Assembly: GCA_050290145.1 (NCBI GenBank)
Contig: JBNKHC010000386.1
Coordinates: 1 to 12,294 of the forward strand
Direction: 5' to 3'
DNA from: Pelagibius sp050290145
GTDB lineage: Bacteria; Pseudomonadota; Alphaproteobacteria; Kiloniellales; Kiloniellaceae
Length of the DNA stretch: 12,294 bases
The notes below the pieces were generated by a model that made no database searches, was not told the origin of the DNA, and saw nothing but the letters and a program-made list of their open reading frames with translations. This document shows positions 1 to 6,163 of the stretch, piece after piece (positions within the stretch are counted from its first letter, which is position 1; every line of letters starts with the position of its first letter). The position numbers and the translations under genes are program-made.

Positions 1-1
1 T

Positions 2-634
2 CAGAAGGGGCTCATGTGTCCGCCGGGCCTGGGCTTCAACGCGGCGGGCCCGCGCGCCCTGGCGGCGCACCGGAACGCCGGGCTGCGCACGGCCTATTGG
101 GACTGGACCAAGCGCGAAGGGCCGCTGCACTACGAGAAATATTGCGGCACCCCGCCCGAGCACCTGCTCTTCGGCCTGCGCCAGGCCATCGACATGCTCT
201 TCGAGGAGGGGCTGGAGGCGGTCTTCGAGCGCCACCGCCTGCTGGGCGAGGCGACGCGCCGCGCGGTCGCGGTCTGGGCCGAGGGCGGCGCGCTGGCCTT
301 GAACGTGGTGGACCCGGCGGCGCGCAGCAACTCGGTCACCACCGTGCGCACCGAGGGCATCGACCCCCAGGTGCTGCGTGACTACTGCAATGACGTCTGC
401 GGCGTGATGCTGGGCGAGGGCATCGGCGATCTGTTGGGCAAGGGGATCCGCATCGCCCACATGGGCCACGTCAGCGGCGCGATGATGCTGGGCACCCTGG
501 GGTCCATTGAAATCGCCCTCGGCGCGCTCGGCATCCCCCACAGCAAGGGCGGGGTGCAGGCTGCGGTCGACTTCCTGGCCGAGGCCGTACCGGCAGCGGG
601 CGCCAAGGCCGATCTGCGCAACGCCGGGACCTGA
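2..634 (+). CDS. Class V PLP aminotransferase, serine/alanine-glyoxylate type (5' end outside window)
   Basis: This is the C-terminal 210 residues of a PLP-dependent class V aminotransferase; the start lies left of the window. The first visible residues read QKGLMCPPGLGFN, which matches the segment around the PLP-binding lysine (SQK) of serine-glyoxylate and alanine-glyoxylate aminotransferases, so the Schiff-base lysine should be the codon at 5-7. Further matches are the GLRQAIDMLFEEGLEAVFERH helix, the GKGIRIAHMG segment whose arginine (codon 449-451) is expected to bind the substrate carboxylate, and a C-terminal GIPHSKGGV. Family members move an amino group from serine or alanine to glyoxylate, giving glycine, in the cytoplasm. 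The exact amino donor cannot be told from this part alone. The gene ends 31 bp before the stop of the convergent DUF2207 copy C. A weak GGCCC/GGGCC inverted repeat (635-639 and 653-657) in the gap is the only terminator-like structure seen. Confidence 0.88.
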   Translation, partial: QKGLMCPPGLGFNAAGPRALAAHRNAGLRTAYWDWTKREGPLHYEKYCGTPPEHLLFGLRQAIDMLFEEGLEAVFERHRLLGEATRRAVAVWAEGGALALNVVDPAARSNSVTTVRTEGIDPQVLRDYCNDVCGVMLGEGIGDLLGKGIRIAHMGHVSGAMMLGTLGSIEIALGALGIPHSKGGVQAAVDFLAEAVPAAGAKADLRNAGT

Positions 635-665
635 GGCCCGGACATGAGAGCGGGGCCGGCGGCGC

Positions 666-719
666 CTACCAGCTGCCGCCGCCGCCACCGCCGCCGCCGC
701 CGCCCGAGGAGCCGCCGCC
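666..719. repeat. 54-bp GCC-rich direct repeat, 3' end of DUF2207 copy C
   Basis: This stretch covers the stop codon and the last 17 codons of copy C. On the + strand it reads CTACCAGCT, four GCC, ACC, five GCC, CGAGGA, three GCC. It is the same length as the block at 3503-3556 in copy A and differs at only two positions, because the single ACC is one triplet further along there. It encodes a GGGSS, ten-glycine, SW tail. Confidence 0.8.
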
Positions 720-2648
720 CGAGGAACCGCTGGAGCCGCTGCTGCTGCTGGGCCGCGTCGAGGCGGTGCTGAGGGTGCTGCTGAGCCCCGCCGCCAGCCC
801 GCTGGTCACTCCCGAGAGATCGCGGAAGCCGTCGCCAGAGCGCGAGTGGTACCAGCGCTGCTGGTGCTGCGCGGCGGCTTTCCTGGCCGCGGCGCTGGCG
901 CTGGCGGTAAAGCGCGCGGTCCATTCCTTTTCCACCCCCAGCGCCATGGCATAGGGCAGGTGGTACTCGAAGAGCTCCACCGTCATCTCCGGCTCGGCGG
1001 TCAGCATGTTGAGGCGGTCCTTCTCGGCGACCGTGAGGTAGAGCAGGTAGCCCTCGATCTGGTCCAGCATGTCGCGGCCAAGGCGCGTCGGTGCCTTCAG
1101 CAGAAAACAGAACAGCGTCAGGTTGGCGAGATGGGCGATGACCAGCAGCGCCAGCGGCAGCCCGAAGGTGTCCCAGGTGAAGTAGAGGGCGGCGAGGCCG
1201 GGCACCATGAAGGGGATGATGAAGAACGTCATGATGACCGTGCCCCCTGACAGCCGCGACTCGCCGCGGGCCGCCGCCGCCAGCTCCAAGAGGACCAGCC
1301 GGGCGATAAGCACCACCGGGATGGAGAAGACGATGCCGAAGAGGCCGCCCAGGCCGATATAGAGCAGCAGGTCCAGGTTGCCGGCCTGGATCAGCAGGCC
1401 GCCGACCGCGCTGGCCACCGCCAGCAGCACGCCCAGGATCCAGAACCCCATGTTGTGGCGGAAGTAGTGCTTGTCGTACTCGCGGTGCAATACCTTGCCG
1501 ATGCGATCGACCGCCGTGCTGATCGCCTCGCTGTACTTGGGCCTGATGACCGTGCTTTCCTGGTCGCCCGGGAACATGGACTCCATGACCGCCGTTTCGC
1601 CGGGCGGCAGCTTTGCGGCTGACGCTTTCTCGGGCTCGCGGGTCACGGTGTACTTGCGCCCGTCCTCGTCGATGGTCAGCCGCCCCTTGATGGCGAGGCT
1701 GGTCAGCGCGACGGTGAAGGCCTTGGTCTTGCCGAAGGCGCTGCCCTGGGCGGCGGCCCAGACATAACCTGTGGCCGCCGGCGACAAGCCCTCGGGGGCC
1801 TCGAACAGCGGGATGATCACGCCGGCTTTCGGGTCGCGGCCGACGCGGCGCCACTGGACCAGGAAATAGAAGAAGACGACGGCAAGGCCCAGGAAGGCGA
1901 CCAGCGGGCCCAGGTTGTCGGCGACGGCGCGGCCCAGCTTCTCGCCGAGGCCGGGCTCCGCCACATAGCCCTTGGGAAAGGCCACCGCGACCGTCAGACC
2001 TTCGCCGGGCTGCAGGCTGCGGGTGGTGGCGAAGAAGACCGAACCGTCGGGCTGCAGGTTCTCGGTGTAGTCCTTGCCGTCTTCGCCGGCGTAGCCGGTA
2101 TAGGCGGCGGTCTGCCGGGCCACCGCGCCCGGCGGCAGGTGTATGGTGGCCTCGGCGCGGTCGATGGGATGGGCCCAGTCGTTGCCGGTGACGTCCCAGT
2201 AGACCTCGTCGTGATTGCTGTGGAAGAACAGCTGGCGGTCGGTGCGGTAGACGATGCGGTAGCGGTGCAGGCCTGGCTGCAGCAACAGGTTCTCACGGCC
2301 GATGCGCAGGCGCACGCCGGCGCGCCCCTCGATGAGGATGAAGGGCTCTGCCTCGCCGTTGCGCGTCACCTTCAGCACGTTGAAGCCGACTTTGTCGCTG
2401 AGGCCCAGGAAGCCGCTGTAGGTCGTCGGGAAGTCGCGGTAGATGCCGTGCTTCTGGCTGCCGGGCATGACCTGAAAGTCGATCTCCTCGGTGACCAGGA
2501 AGTCGCCGTTCTCCTCCACTACGATGTCCGACGCGAAACGCGGGATACGGTCTAGGTCCCCCTCCTGCGCGCCGGCGGGCGGCGCCAGACAGACCAGCAG
2601 CAGGCTCAGCAGCAGGGCGAGGACAGGAAGGTGCCGTTCCAGGCGCAT
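666..2648 (-). CDS. DUF2207 membrane protein, copy C (full length)
   Basis: This 660-residue member of the DUF2207 family is the last gene of the lemA cluster. The start at 2648 is chosen because CGGAG lies 7 nt upstream and the protein then opens with a signal peptide (MRLERHLPVLALLLSLL, likely cut near PAGA-Q, residue 27). The longer reading from 2702 adds residues encoded by the decayed tail of copy B. In order: a beta-rich DUF2207 domain (about 30-235, with PRFASDIVVEENGDFLVTEE and KHGIYRDFPTTY); one membrane segment (about 242-262); a soluble part with FEAPEGLSPAATGYVW and FTVALTSLAIKGRLTI; two or three hydrophobic segments at about 400-455; two more at 469-517; a conserved LNMLTAEPEM region near 550; then a Ser-rich linker and a ten-glycine tail ending SW. 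The first domain is probably outside the cytoplasmic membrane. The function of the family is not established. It is clearly paralogous to copy A. Confidence 0.85.
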   Translation of the reverse strand: MRLERHLPVLALLLSLLLVCLAPPAGAQEGDLDRIPRFASDIVVEENGDFLVTEEIDFQVMPGSQKHGIYRDFPTTYSGFLGLSDKVGFNVLKVTRNGEAEPFILIEGRAGVRLRIGRENLLLQPGLHRYRIVYRTDRQLFFHSNHDEVYWDVTGNDWAHPIDRAEATIHLPPGAVARQTAAYTGYAGEDGKDYTENLQPDGSVFFATTRSLQPGEGLTVAVAFPKGYVAEPGLGEKLGRAVADNLGPLVAFLGLAVVFFYFLVQWRRVGRDPKAGVIIPLFEAPEGLSPAATGYVWAAAQGSAFGKTKAFTVALTSLAIKGRLTIDEDGRKYTVTREPEKASAAKLPPGETAVMESMFPGDQESTVIRPKYSEAISTAVDRIGKVLHREYDKHYFRHNMGFWILGVLLAVASAVGGLLIQAGNLDLLLYIGLGGLFGIVFSIPVVLIARLVLLELAAAARGESRLSGGTVIMTFFIIPFMVPGLAALYFTWDTFGLPLALLVIAHLANLTLFCFLLKAPTRLGRDMLDQIEGYLLYLTVAEKDRLNMLTAEPEMTVELFEYHLPYAMALGVEKEWTARFTASASAAARKAAAQHQQRWYHSRSGDGFRDLSGVTSGLAAGLSSTLSTASTRPSSSSGSSGSSGGGSSGGGGGGGGGGSW

Positions 2649-2655
2649 AGGTAAA

Positions 2656-2660
2656 CTCCG
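2656..2660 (-). promoter_or_regulatory. Ribosome binding site of DUF2207 copy C
   Basis: CGGAG on the - strand sits 7 nt before the ATG at 2648. It decides the start: an upstream in-frame ATG at 2702 lies inside the remnant of copy B. The leader resembles that of copy B (3478-3500), including CCGGAG, so the leader appears to have been duplicated with the gene. Confidence 0.6.
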
Positions 2661-2674
2661 GGTTCGGGCGGCTG

Positions 2675-2785
2675 TCAACTGCTGCAGTTCGTCATGTTGC
2701 AACGGATCCAGACCACTTCGACGTTTAGGGCTGTGGTGTAGGACAGGTAGTGCTCGAAGAGGTCCAGCGTCAATTCGGGCTCGGC
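2675..2785 (-). pseudogene. Out-of-frame C-terminal remnant of DUF2207 copy B
   Basis: In a different frame from the copy B reading frame, 36 residues can be read to a stop at 2675-2677. They begin AEPELTLDLFEHYLSY, which lines up with AEPEMTLDLFEHHLPY (residues 551-566) of copy A, and continue to a tryptophan matching W576. The alignment then breaks, and the last codons (AGC AGT TGA CAG) line up with the AGC TGG TAG end of copy A: the Trp codon reads TGA and the old stop reads CAG. Two deletions are inferred: about 320 codons between residue 230 and 551 (copy A numbering), joined near a shared GCC, and about 65 codons, including the glycine tail, before the end. Codons such as TTG, CTA and ACA, uncommon in the neighbours, fit loss of selection. 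It overlaps the end of the copy B CDS by 16 nt. Confidence 0.75.
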
Positions 2786-3477
2786 TCCGTCACATATCCT
2801 TTGGGGAAAGCCACTGCCACCGTCAGGCCTTCGCCGGGCTGCAGGCTGCGGGTTGCCGCGAACATGATCGTGCCGTCGGGCCCCCGGCTCTCTGTATAAT
2901 CCTTGCCGACCTCGCCTTTAAAGCCGGTGTAGCCGGCGCTCCCCAGGACATCGGCGCCGGGCGGCAGATGGATGGTCACCTCGGCGCGGTCGATCGGGTG
3001 GGTCCAGTCGTCGCCGGTGACATTCCAGTAAATCTCGTCGCGGTTGCTGTGGAAGAACAGCTGCTGGTCCGTGTGGTAAACGATGCGGTAGCGGTGCACG
3101 CCTTCTTCCAGCAGCAGGCTCTCCCGGCCGATGCGCACACGCATCCCGGCGGGCTTTTCGATGAGGATGAAGGGCTCTTTCGTGCCATCGCGAGTTACCT
3201 CCTGCACTTCGAAGCCGACCCTCGTGACGCGGCCCAGGGCGTCGCGGTAGGTGGTGGGGAAGTCGCGGTAGATGCCGTTCTTCTTGCTGCCGGGCGTGAC
3301 CTGGAAGTCGATCTCCTCGGTGACCAGGAAATCGCCGTTCTCCTTGATCACGATGTCGGACGCGAATCGCGGGATGCGGTCGGGGTCCTCTTGCTGGGCG
3401 CCGTCAGGCGGCGCGATGCAGCCACTCAGGAGGCTCAGAACCAATGTGAGAACGGTAAGGTGCCGTACAAGGCGCAT
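2770..3477 (-). CDS. Truncated DUF2207 paralogue, copy B: predicted lipoprotein holding only the secreted domain
   Basis: This 235-residue protein starts at 3477, with GGAGA 8 nt upstream; the reading extended to 3753 runs antiphase through copy A and is rejected. The N-terminus has a basic MRLVRH, a hydrophobic stretch and a lipobox LSGC with the cysteine at residue 20, so lipid anchoring is predicted. The mature part is a DUF2207 domain (PRFASDIVIKENGDFLVTEE, GIYRDFPTTY, YWNVTGDDWTHPIDRAEVTI, ATRSLQPGEGLTVAVAFPKG). It stops after YVTEPSPN, exactly where the full-length copies go on to their first membrane segment. The stop arises from an out-of-frame deletion whose remainder is readable at 2675-2785. 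The first 230 residues have no internal stop or frameshift, so the product may still be made and exported; alternatively this is an early pseudogene. RDALG..TRVGFE resembles copy A, while most of the domain is nearer copy C. Confidence 0.7.
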   Translation of the reverse strand: MRLVRHLTVLTLVLSLLSGCIAPPDGAQQEDPDRIPRFASDIVIKENGDFLVTEEIDFQVTPGSKKNGIYRDFPTTYRDALGRVTRVGFEVQEVTRDGTKEPFILIEKPAGMRVRIGRESLLLEEGVHRYRIVYHTDQQLFFHSNRDEIYWNVTGDDWTHPIDRAEVTIHLPPGADVLGSAGYTGFKGEVGKDYTESRGPDGTIMFAATRSLQPGEGLTVAVAFPKGYVTEPSPN

Positions 3478-3485
3478 TGGGAAAT

Positions 3486-3490
3486 TCTCC
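3486..3490 (-). promoter_or_regulatory. Ribosome binding site of truncated DUF2207 copy B
   Basis: GGAGA on the - strand lies 8 nt before the ATG at 3477, within the 25-bp gap after the stop of copy A. It supports the lipoprotein start over any upstream in-frame ATG. Confidence 0.6.
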
Positions 3491-3502
3491 GGTTTGGTGC
3501 GG

Positions 3503-3556
3503 CTACCAGCTGCCGCCGCCGCCGCCACCGCCGCCGCCGCCCGAGGAGCCGCCGCC
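3503..3556. repeat. 54-bp GCC-rich direct repeat, 3' end of DUF2207 copy A
   Basis: On the + strand it reads CTACCAGCT, five GCC, ACC, four GCC, CGAGGA, three GCC. It differs from the block at 666-719 at only two positions. It encodes the same terminal GGGSS, ten-glycine, SW tail, although the Ser-rich linkers just before it differ between the two proteins. Confidence 0.8.
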
Positions 3557-5464
3557 GGAAGACGAGCTCTTGCTGGGCGGGGTCGAGGCGCTGGAAAGCG
3601 TGCGGCTGAGCCCGCTGGACAGGGCCGGGGCCATGCTGGTGAAACTGCGATGGCTGCTGGTGGAGCGGTACCAGCGGCGGCCGCTTTCGGCGGCCTGCTG
3701 AACCGCGGCGCTGGCGTTCTCGGTGAAGCGGCGGGTCCATTGCTCCTCGACACCCAGGGCCATGGCGTAGGGCAGGTGATGCTCGAAGAGGTCGAGCGTC
3801 ATCTCCGGCTCGGCGGTCAGCATGTTGAGGCGATCCCTCTCGGCCACCGAGAGGTAGAGGCGGTAGCCCTCGATCTCGTCGCGCAGGTCGCGGCCCAGCC
3901 GGGTCGGCGCCTTCATGAGGAACCAGAACAGCACGACGAGGAAGATGTGGAGGCCGACCAGCAGCGCCATCAGCGGGCCGAACTCCTGGAAGATCAGGTA
4001 AACCCCGCCGAGGGCCGGGATGAAGAAGGGCAGGATGAAGACACTGCCGAAGATCGTGCCGGCCAGGTTCCTGGTGTCGCCGCTCAAGGCGGCCGCCCAC
4101 AGCGGCGCCAGCTTGTAGGCGATCAACGCGGCGGGGGTGGTGAAGCCGCCGATGAAGATGAGGCCGAAGGCGACCATGAAGAGGAATTCCAGGTCGCCGA
4201 ACTGCAGGGTCAGCGCCGCGGCGATGCCGGCCAGGGCGACCACCAGGCCGCCGAGCCAGTGCCAGGTGTTGTGGCGGAAATAGACCTTGGCGTGCTCGCG
4301 CTTCAGGGCCGCCATCACCTTGTCGGCGGCGGTCCCGATGGCGGCGTCGTAAGCGCGCTTGATCTCGACCCGCTCGTTGCCCAGGGGGAAGAGCCGCGAC
4401 AGGGCGGCCGCCTCGCCGCCCGGCAGGCGGGCGGCGGCCTCGCCCTCCGCCTTGGGCCGGCCTTCCAGGACGTAGGACTTACCGTCCTCCTCGATGGTCA
4501 GCCGGCCTTTGATGGCCAGGCTGGTCAGCGCGACGGTGAAGGCCTGGGCGGTCGGCAGCGTGGTGCCGCGGCAGCGCGCCCAGACGTAGCCCGTGCCGGC
4601 CGGGGAAAGGCCCTGCGGCGCCTCGAAGCGCGGCACGATGATGCCGCTTTGCGGGTCGCGGCCGACGGCGCGCCAGCGCAGGTAGAAGAAGACGAAGGTC
4701 GCCAGCAGGCCGAGGCAGCCGACCAGCAGGCCCAGGTTGTCGCCAAGGCCGGCGGCCAGGCGCGCGCCGCTGTCCGGCTCCGGCACGAAGCCCTTGGGGA
4801 AGGCGACGACGATGGTCAGGCCCTCGCCGGGCTCCAGCGTGCGCGTGGTGGCGAAGGTGACCGCGCCGTCGCCGCTGCGGCCGACGGTGGCCTCCTGGCC
4901 GTCCTCGCCCAGGTAGCCAGTGAAGGCCTTGGTGTCGACCACCGGCGCGCCGGCCGGCGGATAGACCGTCGCCTCGGCGTGGTCGATGGGGTGGGCCCAG
5001 TCGTTGCCGGTGACGTTCCAGTAGACCTCGTCGGATTCAGCGTCGAAGAAAAGCTGGCGGCTGGTGCGGTAGGTCAGGCTGTAGCGGTGCGTGCCTTCGC
5101 CGATCAGCACGTCGGCATCGCCGATGCGGATGCGCACCCCGGCGCCGGCCTGCTGCAGGAGATAGGGCTCCGCCCGGCCGTTGCGGGTGACCTCCAGAAT
5201 CTCGAAGCCGACCCGGGTGTTGAGCCCCAGGGCGTCGCGGTAGGTGGTCGGGAAGTCGCGGTAGATGCCGTGCTTTTCGCTGCCGGGCATGGCCAGGAAG
5301 TCGATTTCCTCGGTCACCGTCAGGTCGCCGTTGTCCTCCACCACGACGGTGGCGGCGAAGCGCGGGATGCGGTCGTTGTCCTGCGCCAGGGCGGCGGCAG
5401 GCGCGGCCAGAAAGAGCAGGGCGAGCAGCGCGGCCAGGGCGCTCCGCAGCGGGGCGCCGGTCAT
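3503..5464 (-). CDS. DUF2207 membrane protein, copy A (full length), partner of LemA
   Basis: This 653-residue DUF2207 protein overlaps the lemA stop by ATGA (5461-5464), suggesting translational coupling. An N-terminal signal peptide (MTGAPLRSALAALLALLFL, cut near ALA-Q, residue 28) leads into the exported domain (about 30-230), which shares DRIPRFA, TVTEEIDF, KHGIYRDFPTTYRDALG, YWNVTGNDWAHPIDHAEA and LEPGEGLTIVVAFPKGF with the other copies. A membrane segment follows at about 239-260, then a soluble region with RFEAPQGLSPAGTGYVW and LTSLAIKGRLTIEEDGK, hydrophobic segments at roughly 400-455 and 470-520, the RLNMLTAEPEMTLDLFEHH region (residues 544-563), a Ser-rich linker and a ten-glycine tail ending SW. 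No catalytic motif is evident and the family has no agreed biochemical role. Its place directly after lemA makes this the likely ancestral partner, with copies B and C as later duplicates. Confidence 0.88.
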   Translation of the reverse strand: MTGAPLRSALAALLALLFLAAPAAALAQDNDRIPRFAATVVVEDNGDLTVTEEIDFLAMPGSEKHGIYRDFPTTYRDALGLNTRVGFEILEVTRNGRAEPYLLQQAGAGVRIRIGDADVLIGEGTHRYSLTYRTSRQLFFDAESDEVYWNVTGNDWAHPIDHAEATVYPPAGAPVVDTKAFTGYLGEDGQEATVGRSGDGAVTFATTRTLEPGEGLTIVVAFPKGFVPEPDSGARLAAGLGDNLGLLVGCLGLLATFVFFYLRWRAVGRDPQSGIIVPRFEAPQGLSPAGTGYVWARCRGTTLPTAQAFTVALTSLAIKGRLTIEEDGKSYVLEGRPKAEGEAAARLPGGEAAALSRLFPLGNERVEIKRAYDAAIGTAADKVMAALKREHAKVYFRHNTWHWLGGLVVALAGIAAALTLQFGDLEFLFMVAFGLIFIGGFTTPAALIAYKLAPLWAAALSGDTRNLAGTIFGSVFILPFFIPALGGVYLIFQEFGPLMALLVGLHIFLVVLFWFLMKAPTRLGRDLRDEIEGYRLYLSVAERDRLNMLTAEPEMTLDLFEHHLPYAMALGVEEQWTRRFTENASAAVQQAAESGRRWYRSTSSHRSFTSMAPALSSGLSRTLSSASTPPSKSSSSGGGSSGGGGGGGGGGSW

Positions 5465-6045
5465 GTGCTGCCTTCCCCGAAGCGGACCTCCGGCAGTGCG
5501 CGGTCGGCGGCCTTGTCGACCTCGTAGTACTCGGCCTTCACGAAGCCGAAACGCTCGGCGATGAGGTTGCTGGGGAAGGACTCGATCAGGGTGTTGAGGT
5601 TGCGTACCGAGCCGTTGTAGTAGCGCCGCGCCATCTGGATGTGGTTCTCGATGTCGCTCAACTCTTCCTGCAGGGCCAGGTAGTTGTTGCTGGCCTTCAG
5701 GTCGGGGTAGTTCTCGGCGACGGCGAAGAGGTGGCCCAGGGCGCCGCCCAGGCGCGACTCCACCGCCGCGCGGGTGCCGGCCGGGGCGTTTTCGGCAGCC
5801 AGGGCCTGGCCGCGCAGCTGGGTCAGTTCCTCAAGGGTGCGGCGCTCGTGGCTGGTGTAGGCCTTCACCGTCTCCACCAGGTTGGGGATCAGATTGGAAC
5901 GCCGCTTCAGCTGGACGTCGATGCCGCTCCAACCTTCCTCGGTCTGCTGCTTGCGGGCGACCAGGCGGTTGTAGATCAGCACCGCCCAGAAGAGCAGCAG
6001 CACGACAAGCGCAACAAGGACGCCGATTACGATTCCAAATGACAT
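5461..6045 (-). CDS. lemA: LemA family membrane protein
   Basis: This 194-residue protein matches the LemA family throughout. A single N-terminal membrane helix (about residues 4-24) is followed by YNRLVARKQQTEEGW, then DVQLKRRSNLIPNLVETV and YTSHE, then YPDLKASNNYLALQEELSDIE, ARRYYNGSVRNLNTLIESFPSNLIA and ERFGF. The rest should be an alpha-helical bundle with a short segment outside the membrane. The ATG at 6045 is chosen because GGGAGA lies 5 nt upstream and the family's N-terminal helix begins there; the reading from 6099 adds a non-conserved stretch. It is the first gene of the lemA-DUF2207 cluster and overlaps copy A by 4 nt. LemA proteins often neighbour DUF2207 or TPM-domain genes and are thought to act in the cell envelope, but no biochemical role is settled. 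The gene symbol follows family usage only. Confidence 0.93.
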   Translation of the reverse strand: MSFGIVIGVLVALVVLLLFWAVLIYNRLVARKQQTEEGWSGIDVQLKRRSNLIPNLVETVKAYTSHERRTLEELTQLRGQALAAENAPAGTRAAVESRLGGALGHLFAVAENYPDLKASNNYLALQEELSDIENHIQMARRYYNGSVRNLNTLIESFPSNLIAERFGFVKAEYYEVDKAADRALPEVRFGEGST

Positions 6046-6072
6046 CGGGTTCTCCCACCCCTGAAACGGATT

Positions 6073-6106
6073 GGCCGCGGGGCGGGCAAGCGCCCGCAAA
6101 GCGGCC
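6073..6106. other. Two-part stem-loop between cphA and lemA
   Basis: An outer stem GGCCGC (6073-6078)/GCGGCC (6101-6106) and an inner stem GCGGGC (6082-6087)/GCCCGC (6092-6097) share an AAGC loop, with a 3x3 internal loop (GGG/AAA). It lies 28-61 bases upstream of the lemA start and after the cphA stop, both on the - strand. No T-run follows it on that strand, so it is not a classic intrinsic terminator. It could attenuate read-through from cphA, or be a leader structure of lemA. A weaker CCCCG/CGGGG pair lies at 6123-6127 and 6136-6140. Confidence 0.45.
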
Positions 6107-6163
6107 TCTCTCGATTGTCGTCCCCCGTTTGTCGCCGGGGCGGCAGGGAAGGTTCAATCATGG

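Noticed and set aside
675..704. GCC repeats considered as a CRISPR array or tandem regulatory repeat
   Set aside because: There are no spacers; the triplets are glycine codons of the C-terminal tail.
382..1854. 490-codon - strand frame inside copy C and across the aminotransferase end
   Set aside because: It is a frame shadow of DUF2207 copy C extending over the convergent gene; composition is Arg/Pro/Gly-rich with no recognisable domain.
2649..2702. Longer N-terminus for DUF2207 copy C starting at 2702
   Set aside because: It would put 18 residues before a clean signal peptide, passing through the remnant tail of copy B, and skips the CGGAG site.
3478..3753. Longer N-terminus for copy B starting at 3753
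   Set aside because: It overlaps the 3' end of copy A on the same strand in another frame, giving an Ala/Pro/Arg-rich shadow sequence ahead of an obvious lipoprotein signal.
3272..5527. 751-codon open frame on the + strand across DUF2207 copy A
   Set aside because: It is antisense to a well-supported family protein, has Gly/Ala/Arg/Glu-rich low-complexity content, and is expected from GC-rich third positions on the other strand.
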